A stretch of DNA of 5,986 bases from UBA288 sp964461885 (GTDB lineage Archaea > Halobacteriota > Methanomicrobia > Methanomicrobiales > Methanospirillaceae). The stretch spans positions 1 through 5,986 of the forward strand of contig CAYWVY010000092.1 in NCBI GenBank assembly GCA_964461885.1. Reading direction: 5' to 3'. Position numbers and translations under genes: made by a program. Under the pieces are notes generated by a model, which saw only the letters and a program-made list of their open reading frames with translations, was not told the DNA's origin and ran no database searches. Below are positions 1 to 5,100 of the stretch, one piece after another. Each line of letters starts with the position of its first letter. Within the stretch, counting starts at the first letter, position 1.

Positions 1-50
1 CTGTCGGCGGATCCAGAGTCCACCATGATTGACCGCTACACTACCGGGCT
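1..50 (-). tRNA. tRNA-Gln (anticodon CUG), 3' part cut off by the window edge
   Basis: Read on the minus strand from position 50, the sequence gives a 7-base acceptor strand (AGCCCGG), T8 A9, a D-arm with the GG pair of the D-loop, then a perfect 5-bp anticodon stem (GTGGA with TCCGC, one G-T wobble). The stem encloses the 7-base loop CTCTGGA. The anticodon is CTG, at plus-strand 14-16, which decodes the Gln codon CAG. The D-stem is weak, with a G-U pair and a U-U mismatch, as I recall for other archaeal tRNA-Gln genes. Six bases of variable region are visible before the window ends, so the T-arm and 3' acceptor strand cannot be checked. No intron is seen in the visible part. The gene lies downstream of thymidylate synthase on the same strand, with its own TATA-like element about 30 bases upstream. 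Confidence 0.88.
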
Positions 51-74
51 GCTTGACCCATATAGGTCGCAGTG

Positions 75-88
75 AACAATAAAAAAGG
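75..88 (-). promoter_or_regulatory. T-rich element: thymidylate synthase terminator and/or tRNA-Gln TATA box
   Basis: On the minus strand this reads CCTTTTTTATTGTT. It lies about 20 bases beyond the thymidylate synthase stop codon, as expected for archaeal oligo-T termination. Its centre is also about 30 bases upstream of the tRNA 5' end, where an archaeal TATA box should be. Both roles are plausible and the sequence cannot separate them. A nearby palindrome with CATATA in its loop (57-70) is too close to the tRNA to be its TATA box. Confidence 0.55.
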
Positions 89-108
89 TGCCGGAGCCGA
101 CCCCCGTC

Positions 109-825
109 TCAGCGCCCCGCGCAGCCCCGGCAGGCGGCGCAGGCGCCGGCGACGGGCGCCACCGACCCGAAGCGCTCGCAGAACCGGGCGAGGTCGGCCG
201 CGTCCCGCCGGTGGTAGAGGTGGGGCACGAGCGATATGTGGGTGTACGTCCCGACCATCGCCCCGAGCCGGTTGGCGATCTCCTGCTGCAGGTGGACGAG
301 CGCGAACATGTTCGCGCCGGCCGCCGAGAGCATGTCGTTCGACCGGAAGACGACCTGCAAGGCCAGCCGGCCGTCGCGGAGCTCGCACTGGACCAGCTGG
401 AGGCAGGGGCAGTCGCGCATCTCCTCGTCCGTCGCGGGGTTCCAGGTGACCGCGATCGCCCGCCGGCTCTCGGGCGCTTCGGTCAGCTTCCGGACGATGT
501 AGGCAACCTGGTCGACCGGTATCGCCGCGTTCTCGCAGGCGAGCCCCTCGCCCCAGCCGAAGAGGCGGGAGTGGTAGTCGTACTCGAAGACCGCCTCCGA
601 GCCCTCGATCAGGTCGACCGCGTACTGCTCGAGGAAGCGGCGCTGGAACCGCGAGGCCGGGCTGGCCATCGGTTCGGCCAGGGGATCGCGGAGCTCCATG
701 GCGATCGGCTCGCACTCGATCGTCGCCTCGCCGTTCTCGGTCGTGACCGCGTAGCCCTTCTCGAGGACGGTCCGGACCGCCCACTCGTGCGCGGCCGCGA
801 TGCTCGGGCCCCGGAACGTCCGCAT
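109..825 (-). CDS. thyA: Thymidylate synthase, archaeal type
   Basis: Predicted to methylate dUMP to dTMP with methylenetetrahydrofolate (or the methanogen equivalent, methylenetetrahydromethanopterin) in the cytoplasm. The 238-residue product shows the ThyA-fold landmarks in order: the SRR-type arginine pair (S120 R121 R122), followed by WNP; the nucleophile region CPCLQL with C141 as the likely catalytic cysteine; RSND at 161-164, the phosphate-binding RS-x-D motif; N172, matching the Asn that selects uracil over cytosine; and HLY at 202-204, matching the nucleotide-binding HxY motif. The overall form matches the short archaeal ThyA family rather than bacterial ThyA. Methanogen members are, from memory, about 220 residues long. 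The extra length is a C-terminal tail with cysteines at 229, 232 and 235. The start at 825 is preferred because a TATA-like GTTAAAC lies 24-30 bases upstream. A dCMP hydroxymethylase is the main alternative, but N172 argues against it. The gene diverges from the secreted esterase gene. Confidence 0.88.
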   Translation of the reverse strand: MRTFRGPSIAAAHEWAVRTVLEKGYAVTTENGEATIECEPIAMELRDPLAEPMASPASRFQRRFLEQYAVDLIEGSEAVFEYDYHSRLFGWGEGLACENAAIPVDQVAYIVRKLTEAPESRRAIAVTWNPATDEEMRDCPCLQLVQCELRDGRLALQVVFRSNDMLSAAGANMFALVHLQQEIANRLGAMVGTYTHISLVPHLYHRRDAADLARFCERFGSVAPVAGACAACRGCAGR

Positions 826-848
826 GCCATGAGACTCGACCCGGAGAG

Positions 849-855
849 GTTTAAC
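849..855 (-). promoter_or_regulatory. TATA-like element of thymidylate synthase
   Basis: The minus strand reads GTTAAAC within a GC-rich setting, 24-30 bases before the ATG. This spacing predicts a transcript with almost no leader. No Shine-Dalgarno sequence is evident in front of the ATG, which agrees with that. Confidence 0.45.
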
Positions 856-914
856 TGTGACGACGGGTCGCGAACAGCGCTTCGGCAGGTGCCGATGTCC
901 CCCCGTGACCGATC

Positions 915-1012
915 GCGCGAAAATTTCCCGACCGTTTATTCATATCCGCCAACCGCGCGAGCGTTCGCGTTGGGAACATATAAATATAATCAACGGTTTA
1001 TGTAATGTAACC
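915..1012. promoter_or_regulatory. AT-rich divergent intergenic island with TATA boxes
   Basis: This is the most AT-rich stretch of the window, between the divergent thymidylate synthase and esterase genes. It holds CCGTTTATTCATAT near 931, the strong TATAAATATAAT at 979-990, and CGGTTTATGTAAT near 994. An imperfect inverted repeat (CCAAC at 949-953, GTTGG at 969-973, with partly pairing interior) sits just upstream of the strong TATA box and could be a regulator site. I see no credible gene in 826-1085. Confidence 0.5.
979..990 (+). promoter_or_regulatory. TATA box for the secreted esterase gene
   Basis: TATAAATATAAT is a near-ideal archaeal TATA box. Transcription would start near 1010-1016 and leave a leader of roughly 70-75 bases. 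This is longer than the arrangement seen for several other genes here. Confidence 0.65.
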
Positions 1013-1071
1013 CTCTGCCGGCCCGCGGCCGCCACCGCCCGTCGCCCCGCCCGGCAGGACCGGCTCCCTCC

Positions 1072-1080
1072 GGGATGATC
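1072..1080 (+). promoter_or_regulatory. Probable ribosome binding site of the esterase gene
   Basis: GGGATGATC ends five bases before the ATG at 1086. It matches the archaeal GGTGATC pairing sequence with one mismatch. It supports 1086 as the start, as does the signal peptide that begins there. Confidence 0.45.
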
Positions 1081-1085
1081 GTGCC

Positions 1086-3103
1086 ATGAGATCCCCCCTC
1101 GTTCCAGTGCTCCTCCTCTGTCTCTGCCTCGCCCCGCTGATCGTCCCCGCGGATGCCGTGGTGAAGATCATGCCGCTCGGCGACTCGATCACGCGCGGTG
1201 ACACCTGGTCCTCCTCCTCGCACCCGAGCTACCGCTACTACCTCGACGACTCCCTCCGCGCCCAGGGGTTTGCCATCGACTTCGTCGGCTCGACCTCGTC
1301 CGCGTTCTCGCGGTTCATCTTCGACCAGCAGCACGAGGGGCACGGCGGGTACACGACGGGCATGATGGCCGGAAGCCGGTCCTCGTCGCCTCTCGCGGTC
1401 TGGCTCGCGGCGTCCCCGACGCCGGAGATCGTCCTCCTCCACGTCGGGACGAACGACGCGCTCACGGGCGTCCCTCTCGCGACACGCCTCGCGAACGTGA
1501 AATCGATCGTCGGGGTCCTTCGCCAGAAGAACCCGACGGTCCAGGTGCTGGTGGCGCAGATCATCCCAACGGCGAACGCGACCTTCGACGCGCAGTCGGA
1601 GCTCGTCGCCTACAACAGGGCCCTCCCGTCGCTCGCGGCCGGCCTCTCGACGCCATCCTCACCCGTGAGCGTGGTCGACCTGTACGCCGGGTACAGCGGC
1701 GCCGCGGACAACCAGGCCGACGGCATCCACCCGGCGGCGTCGGGCGAGAAGAAGATGGCGGCGGCATGGCAGCGGGCCCTCGTGCCGGTCCTCTCGGCGA
1801 CGCCGGCGACCACGAAGCCCACGACGAAGCCCGCCACGCCGGCCCCGTCCGGCCGGACAGTGCCCGGGACGATCGAGGCGGAGGACTACGACACCGGNNN
1901 NNNNNNNNNNNNNNNNNNNNNNNNNNNNNNNNNNNNNNNNNNNNNNNNNNNNNNNNNNNNNNNNNNNNNNNNNNNNNNNNNNNNNNNNNNNNNNNNNCGC
2001 TCGCCGTGCCAAACAATCGGTGCATCGGCTGGCGGACAGTCTCGAAACAGGTCGCGCTCCCGGCCGGCTCCCACCGGCTCGTCGTCCGGTTCGGCGGCGA
2101 CAAACAGATCCTCGACCGGATCGCGATCGGAGCGGTCGCGACCCCCACCACCAGGCCGACGACCCTGCAACCGGCCGGCCGGACGGTGCCCGGGACGCTC
2201 GAGGCGGAGGACTATGCCCCGGGCGGCGAGGGGGTCGCGTACCACGACAGCACGACGGGGAACAGCGGCGGCGCGTACCGCAACGACGACGTCGACGTCG
2301 AGGCCGTCCCGGGCGACGGGCACGCCGTCTGTTACGTCCGCGACGGCGAGTGGCTCCGGTACACCCTCTCGACCGCGAACGCCGGGACCTACACGGCCAC
2401 CTTCCGCATCGCCGCCTGGGGCACCGCCGTGCATGCGATCGAGGTGTCGGTTAACGACCGGCCGGCGGCGACGGTCGCCGTCCCGTCCACGGGCTCGTAC
2501 AACGCCTGGACTGACGCGACGACCACGCTGGCCCTCCCGGCGGGGACGTGCTCCCTGAAGCTGCGGTTCGTCGGCGACGGCCAGAATTTAGACCAAGTCG
2601 TCTTCACGCCGGTTTCGATCACGACCGTTCCCACCACGAAGCCCGCCGCGCAGCCGACCGTGACGGGCGGCGTCCGGCTCCCCGCCCAGATCCAGGCCGA
2701 GGACTACATCACCGGCGGCGAGGGCGCCGCATATCACGACACCACCGCCGGCAACCAGGGTGGGGCGTACCGGAACGACGGCGTCGACATCGCCTACTCC
2801 TCGTCTGCCGGGAGCCACGTCGTCACCCGCATCCAGCCCGGCGAGTGGCTCGAGTACGTGGTCGACGCCCCGCAGGAGCGCGACTACCAGCTCGACTTCC
2901 GCCTCTCGAGCCCGGGCGGCGGCCAGTTCATCGACCTCAAGGTCGACGGCCGGCCCGAGGTCATGGTCATCACCCCGCGGACCGGGTCGAACGACGCCTA
3001 CACCACCGTCTCGACCCGGGTCCGGCTGGCCCGCGGGAGCCACCGGCTCCGCATCCTGTTCTCCGGGACCGGCCAGAACTTCGACTTCTTCGGGCTCAGC
3101 TGA
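1086..3103 (+). CDS. Secreted SGNH esterase (CE3 acetylxylan-esterase type) with three CBM6-like modules; interrupted by an N gap
   Basis: Predicted to be exported and to remove acetyl groups from a polysaccharide to which its C-terminal modules bind. Residues 1-24 are a signal peptide (hydrophobic core 5-20, likely cleavage after ADA). The catalytic domain (about 25-235) carries MPLGDSIT with nucleophile S34, the HEGHGGY block at 83-89, GTND at 121-124, and DGIHP at 212-216 with D212 and H215 completing the triad. The MPLGDSIT, HEGHGGY, GTND and DGIHP set is characteristic of carbohydrate esterase family 3. A Thr/Pro linker follows, then three CBM6-like modules separated by short Thr/Pro linkers. 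No C-terminal membrane anchor is seen, so release from the cell is likely. The frame changes across the gap (positions divisible by 3 before, remainder 2 after) because the 100 Ns are a placeholder. Filling it by homology gives about 721 residues. The substrate is inferred, not shown. Confidence 0.85.
1869..2131 (+). repeat. CBM6-like module 1 of the esterase, middle missing in the gap
   Basis: The module begins TIEAEDYDTG and, after the gap, resumes LAVPNNRCIGW and ends in LDRIAIGA. Both flanks align with modules 2 and 3. The start is nearly identical in DNA to module 2, including the preceding GRTVPGT segment. That repetition is a likely reason the assembly broke here. Confidence 0.75.
1898..1997. 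other. Assembly gap, exactly 100 N
   Basis: A run of exactly 100 Ns inside CBM6 module 1, the conventional placeholder for a gap of unknown size. Modules 2 and 3 each have 82 residues between the positions matching the two edges, so the true gap is predicted at 248 bases (82 codons plus the two bases that complete the split codons). Confidence 0.97.
2195..2614 (+). repeat. CBM6-like module 2 of the esterase
   Basis: This complete module runs from TLEAEDYAPG to LDQVVFTPV. It carries the family landmarks AEDY, GGEGVAYHD, GGAYRNDDVD, GEWLRYTL and AGTYTATFR, ending in a QNLDQVVF strand. Such modules fold as beta-sandwiches and bind beta-linked glycans such as xylan. The conserved W and Y of GEWLRY and a W in the YNAW segment are candidate sugar-contacting aromatics. 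Confidence 0.85.
2684..3100 (+). repeat. CBM6-like module 3 of the esterase
   Basis: This complete module runs from AQIQAEDYITG to the C-terminus (QNFDFFGLS). It shares GGEGAAYHD, GGAYRNDGVDI and GEWLEYVV with module 2 and has the same 82-residue spacing between the landmarks flanking the gap in module 1. It is the last element before the stop codon. Confidence 0.86.
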
Positions 3104-3135
3104 GCCCGCCCCTCCCCCCGGAGCATTTCGGACGC

Positions 3136-3154
3136 TTTATCTACCTGCGGTGAT
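3136..3154 (+). promoter_or_regulatory. TATA-like element and GGTGAT sequence before the inhibitor lipoprotein
   Basis: TTTAT at 3136-3140 lies 26-30 bases upstream of the ATG, which would give a transcript with almost no leader. GGTGAT at 3149-3154 is a perfect archaeal Shine-Dalgarno core but sits 11 bases from the ATG. It is useful only if transcription starts further upstream, for example by read-through from the esterase gene. Both modes may operate. Confidence 0.45.
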
Positions 3155-3165
3155 ACCGTCTTCGC

Positions 3166-3588
3166 ATGAGATCCCTCGTCCTCGCGGCAGCACTCCTCAC
3201 TGCCCTCCTCGTCGCGGCCGGGTGCACGACACCCCCGCCCGGGAACATGACGGCCACTCCCACCACGACCCAGCCGGCCGCCTACGACGCGAATGACAGC
3301 GGAAAGTCGGTCCCGCTCGAGATCGGGCAGAACCTGAGCATCAGCCTCCCCGAGAACCCGACCACGGGCTACGCCTGGAACGCGACCGTGACCGACGGGC
3401 TGCTGATCGCGGACACCGCGTACACGCCCGACCCCCAGTCGACCGGGATGGTCGGCGTCGGCGGCACCCGCACCTGGACCGTCCGGGGAGTGCGGGGCGG
3501 GGCCCAGCAGTTCGATGCGGTCTACGTTCGGCCGTTCGACCCGGAGCTGTCGGCCGGCGAGTTCAACCTGACCGTGCAGGTGGGCTGA
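3166..3588 (+). CDS. Chagasin-type (I42) cysteine protease inhibitor lipoprotein
   Basis: Predicted to be a membrane-anchored surface protein that inhibits papain-like (C1) cysteine proteases. It has 140 residues. Residues 1-19 are a hydrophobic signal segment ending in AAGC, with C20 as the likely lipidated cysteine (the position three before it is Ala rather than the usual Leu). A Thr/Pro-rich spacer (21-40) follows, then a domain of about 95 residues with the three inhibitory loops of the chagasin family: NPTTGY (64-69), GVGG (97-100) followed by RTW, and RPF (122-124). Length and motif order fit the family. The start at 3166 is chosen for the signal peptide. The gene lies 62 bases after the esterase stop on the same strand, so co-transcription is possible, although a TATA-like element suggests its own promoter. 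The target protease is unknown and no C1 protease is in this window. Confidence 0.87.
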   Translation: MRSLVLAAALLTALLVAAGCTTPPPGNMTATPTTTQPAAYDANDSGKSVPLEIGQNLSISLPENPTTGYAWNATVTDGLLIADTAYTPDPQSTGMVGVGGTRTWTVRGVRGGAQQFDAVYVRPFDPELSAGEFNLTVQVG

Positions 3589-3611
3589 GCCCCCCCGCAA
3601 GAAGAGATGGT

Positions 3612-3631
3612 GGAGGCCGGGACGGCCCTCC
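3612..3631. terminator. Possible bidirectional terminator hairpin between convergent genes
   Basis: GGAGGCC (3612-3618) and GGCCCTCC (3624-3631) form an almost perfect inverted repeat in the 55-base gap between the stops of the inhibitor gene and the aIF2-beta gene. No T-tract follows on either strand, which weakens the call. Confidence 0.3.
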
Positions 3632-3643
3632 GTACCCGGCTCT

Positions 3644-4258
3644 CTAAAGGGCCCGCTCGGTGAAGACGATCGAACCCGAGATCCGGGTCACCCTGATCTT
3701 CACGGTCTGGCCGGGCTTGCCTCCGGGGACGTAGATGATGTACTTGCCCTCACGAGCCACCCCGTCGCCGCGCTTCGAGACCGACTGGATGTGCACATCG
3801 ACGACCTTGCCCTCCTCGAAGAGCTTGGCCGGCTCCTCGGCCTTGGCCTTCCGCTTCCGCACGGGTCGGTGCGAACCGCATGCGTCGCAGCGGAGCACGA
3901 GGATGCGGTCGTCCTTGACGAGGCGCGTGTCAGGCCGGCCGCACTCACTGCAGAGGATGTAGTCGTTGAAGTAGCTCCTGACCGCGTTCGTGATCTGGGT
4001 GGTCTCGAACTTGCCGTTGAAGATCGCGCGGTTGCCATCGATCTTGCCGGCCGTGCCGAGCTCGCCCACCAGGGACTTCATCAGGTGCTCCTTCTCGCGG
4101 CGGAAGGTGTCGGCGATCTCGGCGAAGTTCTCGAAGACTGTCGTCTTGCCCTCGATATACGACCGGACCTCGGGGATCACGAACCGTTCGCCGGTACCAC
4201 TCGGTTCCGTGATGTGCTCGTAGGCCTTTTTGAGCAGGGCCTCGTACGGGTCCACCAT
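3644..4258 (-). CDS. Translation initiation factor 2 subunit beta with C-terminal TRAM domain
   Basis: This is the beta subunit of the heterotrimeric aIF2, which brings initiator Met-tRNA to the small ribosomal subunit. The 204-residue product has the aIF2-beta/eIF5 core (about 1-100, including RFVIPE and the GKIDGNRAIFNGKF segment). Next is a zinc ribbon with C103, C106, C124 and C127, then a basic linker (about 133-145). A TRAM domain at 149-204 (RGDGVAREGKYIIYVPGG) is a small beta-barrel expected to bind RNA. The TRAM fusion is known from methanogen aIF2-beta proteins, while the basic archaeal form is shorter and lacks it. The start at 4258 gives the standard N-terminus. TTATAATA lies 25-32 bases upstream on the minus strand and GTGATC ends four bases before the ATG. 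The gene converges on the inhibitor lipoprotein and diverges from the small membrane-protein gene. Confidence 0.95.
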   Translation of the reverse strand: MVDPYEALLKKAYEHITEPSGTGERFVIPEVRSYIEGKTTVFENFAEIADTFRREKEHLMKSLVGELGTAGKIDGNRAIFNGKFETTQITNAVRSYFNDYILCSECGRPDTRLVKDDRILVLRCDACGSHRPVRKRKAKAEEPAKLFEEGKVVDVHIQSVSKRGDGVAREGKYIIYVPGGKPGQTVKIRVTRISGSIVFTERAL

Positions 4259-4282
4259 GATGGATCACTATATGCGGGCCGT

Positions 4283-4290
4283 TATTATAA
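4283..4290 (-). promoter_or_regulatory. TATA box of the aIF2-beta gene
   Basis: The minus strand reads TTATAATA, 25-32 bases before the ATG. Transcription should start within a few bases of the start codon. GTGATC at 4263-4268 (minus) could still act in ribosome binding if the start is slightly upstream. Confidence 0.6.
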
Positions 4291-4308
4291 GATGTTAGAT
4301 CGCGCGGC

Positions 4309-4337
4309 CGGCCGGGTCGCATGTATAAGCCCGGCCG
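4309..4337. repeat. 8-bp inverted repeat flanking a TATA box
   Basis: CGGCCGGG (4309-4316) and CCCGGCCG (4330-4337) are perfect inverted copies separated by 13 bases. The spacer contains GTATAAG (4323-4329), the probable TATA box of the plus-strand gene at 4403. The layout resembles an operator over a promoter. CGGCCGG-like words are frequent in this sequence, so chance is not excluded. Confidence 0.4.
4323..4329 (+). promoter_or_regulatory. TATA box of the 79-residue membrane protein gene
   Basis: GTATAAG predicts a start near 4350 and a leader of about 50 bases. The leader includes the strong Shine-Dalgarno GGAGG at 4391-4395, eight bases before the ATG at 4403. Confidence 0.55.
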
Positions 4338-4402
4338 CACCGACCGTTTCCCGGCACGCGTCCCCTTTGTTCGCCCCCTGCCCCCATCCAGGAGGAATTG
4401 TC

Positions 4403-4642
4403 ATGAAGGAACCCATCGGCGCCGGCCTCGTGGCCGGCGCACTCGCTGTCACCGCGGGTGGCGGTGCGAGCATCGTTGTGGAGGGCTGGCCGGAGGCGGC
4501 GGTCTACTACCGCGCCCGCGAGGACGGAAGGGTCGATGACGCGGAGGCGCGGGCGATCGCTGTGGCGGCCGGCCGGTTCTTCGCCGACCTCGAGACGGCC
4601 GGGGCGGAACTCATGAGGGAGGCGCGATGCCGGACCTCGTGA
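4403..4642 (+). CDS. Small protein with one N-terminal membrane segment, function unknown
   Basis: I do not recognise this 79-residue product. Residues 5-26 form an Ala/Gly/Val-rich hydrophobic segment that could be a membrane anchor or an uncleaved signal. Residues 33-77 look like a charged, amphipathic helical region with an acidic DGRVDDAEA stretch (41-49), loosely like a helix-loop-helix. Start 4403 is supported by GGAGG at 4391-4395 and the TATA box at 4323-4329. An open frame extends far upstream of 4403, but there it only overlaps aIF2-beta antisense, so this internal start is preferred. It is the first of three plus-strand genes (4403, 4758, 5101), two of them small membrane proteins. 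That order is reminiscent of small membrane proteins beside a tail or surface fibre in viruses, but nothing here proves a viral origin. Confidence 0.7.
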   Translation: MKEPIGAGLVAGALAVTAGGGASIVVEGWPEAAVYYRAREDGRVDDAEARAIAVAAGRFFADLETAGAELMREARCRTS

Positions 4643-4646
4643 CCGG

Positions 4647-4661
4647 GATCGGCGACCGATC
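4647..4661. terminator. Perfect stem-loop just after the 79-residue protein gene
   Basis: GATCGG and CCGATC form a perfect 6-bp stem around the loop CGA, beginning five bases after the stop codon. It may mark the transcript end or stabilise the 3' end. There is no T-tract, so the terminator call is tentative. Confidence 0.3.
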
Positions 4662-4732
4662 GACGCACGCGGGGCTCCGGCCCAGCTCCGGCGGCGCGAC
4701 TGGCGGGGACCACAGAAGGATAACGCATGGCC

Positions 4733-4737
4733 TTTAT
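4733..4737 (+). promoter_or_regulatory. TATA-like element of the 72-residue membrane protein gene
   Basis: TTTAT within CCTTTATCGC lies 21-25 bases upstream of the ATG at 4758. That spacing fits a leaderless transcript, and no good Shine-Dalgarno sequence precedes this ATG. Confidence 0.4.
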
Positions 4738-4757
4738 CGCCGAGGGGCGATCAGTGT

Positions 4758-4976
4758 ATGCAGCCCCTTCCCTACGCCACGACGCCGTTGTTGGACACAC
4801 TGGCGAGTTCCCCCGATCCCACCGGAAGGACCGATCTCATCGCGCACACATTCGACACGTTCGGGTTCATGGTCGCGATCATCGGCCTCGCGATCCCGAT
4901 GATCTTCCACATCGTCTGGATCGTGGTCGGCGTGGAGGTGTTGATCTATCTTCGCCGCCGGCTGAAGGGCATCTGA
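4758..4976 (+). CDS. Small protein with C-terminal membrane segment, function unknown
   Basis: I do not recognise this 72-residue product. Residues 1-34 are polar. Residues 36-65 are strongly hydrophobic (FMVAIIGLAIPMIF then IVWIVVGVEVLIYL), long enough for one tilted helix or a tight hairpin. The C-terminus is basic (RRRLK, 66-70), which by the positive-inside rule places it in the cytoplasm. Start 4758 is chosen because a TATA-like TTTAT lies 21-25 bases upstream, implying leaderless translation. The next in-frame ATG (about 4869) would remove most of the soluble part. The hydrophobic coding pattern persists only in this frame; the other frames give Arg/Ser-rich shadow translations. Its neighbours are another small membrane protein and the beta-helix gene. 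A holin-like or accessory membrane role is speculation. Confidence 0.62.
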   Translation: MQPLPYATTPLLDTLASSPDPTGRTDLIAHTFDTFGFMVAIIGLAIPMIFHIVWIVVGVEVLIYLRRRLKGI

Positions 4977-4980
4977 GCGC

Positions 4981-5096
4981 CATATACTCACCCACGTTCC
5001 CCTGCCGGTTTCCCGGTCCCGGTGCCTCCCCTCAGTCCGGGGGCGCGAGCGCAAGCCTGGCGCGGGCTGCCTCGTCGAGCAAACTCGTGGAGGGGG
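4981..5096 (+). promoter_or_regulatory. TATA-like element, leader and ribosome binding site of the beta-helix gene
   Basis: CATATA at 4981-4986 is a candidate TATA box and would give a leader of about 85-90 bases. GGAGGGGG at 5089-5096 is a strong Shine-Dalgarno sequence ending four bases before the ATG at 5101 and supports that start. Confidence 0.5.
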
Positions 5097-5100
5097 ACGC

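Noticed and set aside
57..70. Palindrome GACC-CATATA-GGTC as tRNA promoter or operator
   Set aside because: The CATATA is only about 10 bases from the tRNA 5' end, too close for a TATA box, and 4-bp arms are easily due to chance.
41..784. Long open frame on the minus strand with an Arg/Pro/Gly-rich translation
   Set aside because: It overlaps thymidylate synthase in another frame, lacks any recognisable motif, and would run into the tRNA. High GC content produces such shadows.
857..1078. Short plus-strand open frame in the divergent intergenic region
   Set aside because: It has no ribosome binding site, no coding-like composition, and covers the promoter elements of the esterase gene.
1998..2558. 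Open frame continuing the esterase frame through the gap as written
   Set aside because: Its translation after the gap is Arg/Ser/Pro-rich without structure, while the frame with remainder 2 gives clean CBM6 modules. Continuity depends only on the arbitrary 100 Ns.
3791..4402. Upstream extension of the 79-residue gene across aIF2-beta
   Set aside because: This part is antisense to a well-supported housekeeping gene. The GGAGG and TATA box place the true start at 4403.
4627..4902. 91-residue open frame starting MPDLV with a good ribosome binding site
   Set aside because: Beyond the first codons it is Arg/Ser/Pro-rich and overlaps the coherent membrane-protein frame at 4758. I treat it as a possible gene remnant rather than a gene.
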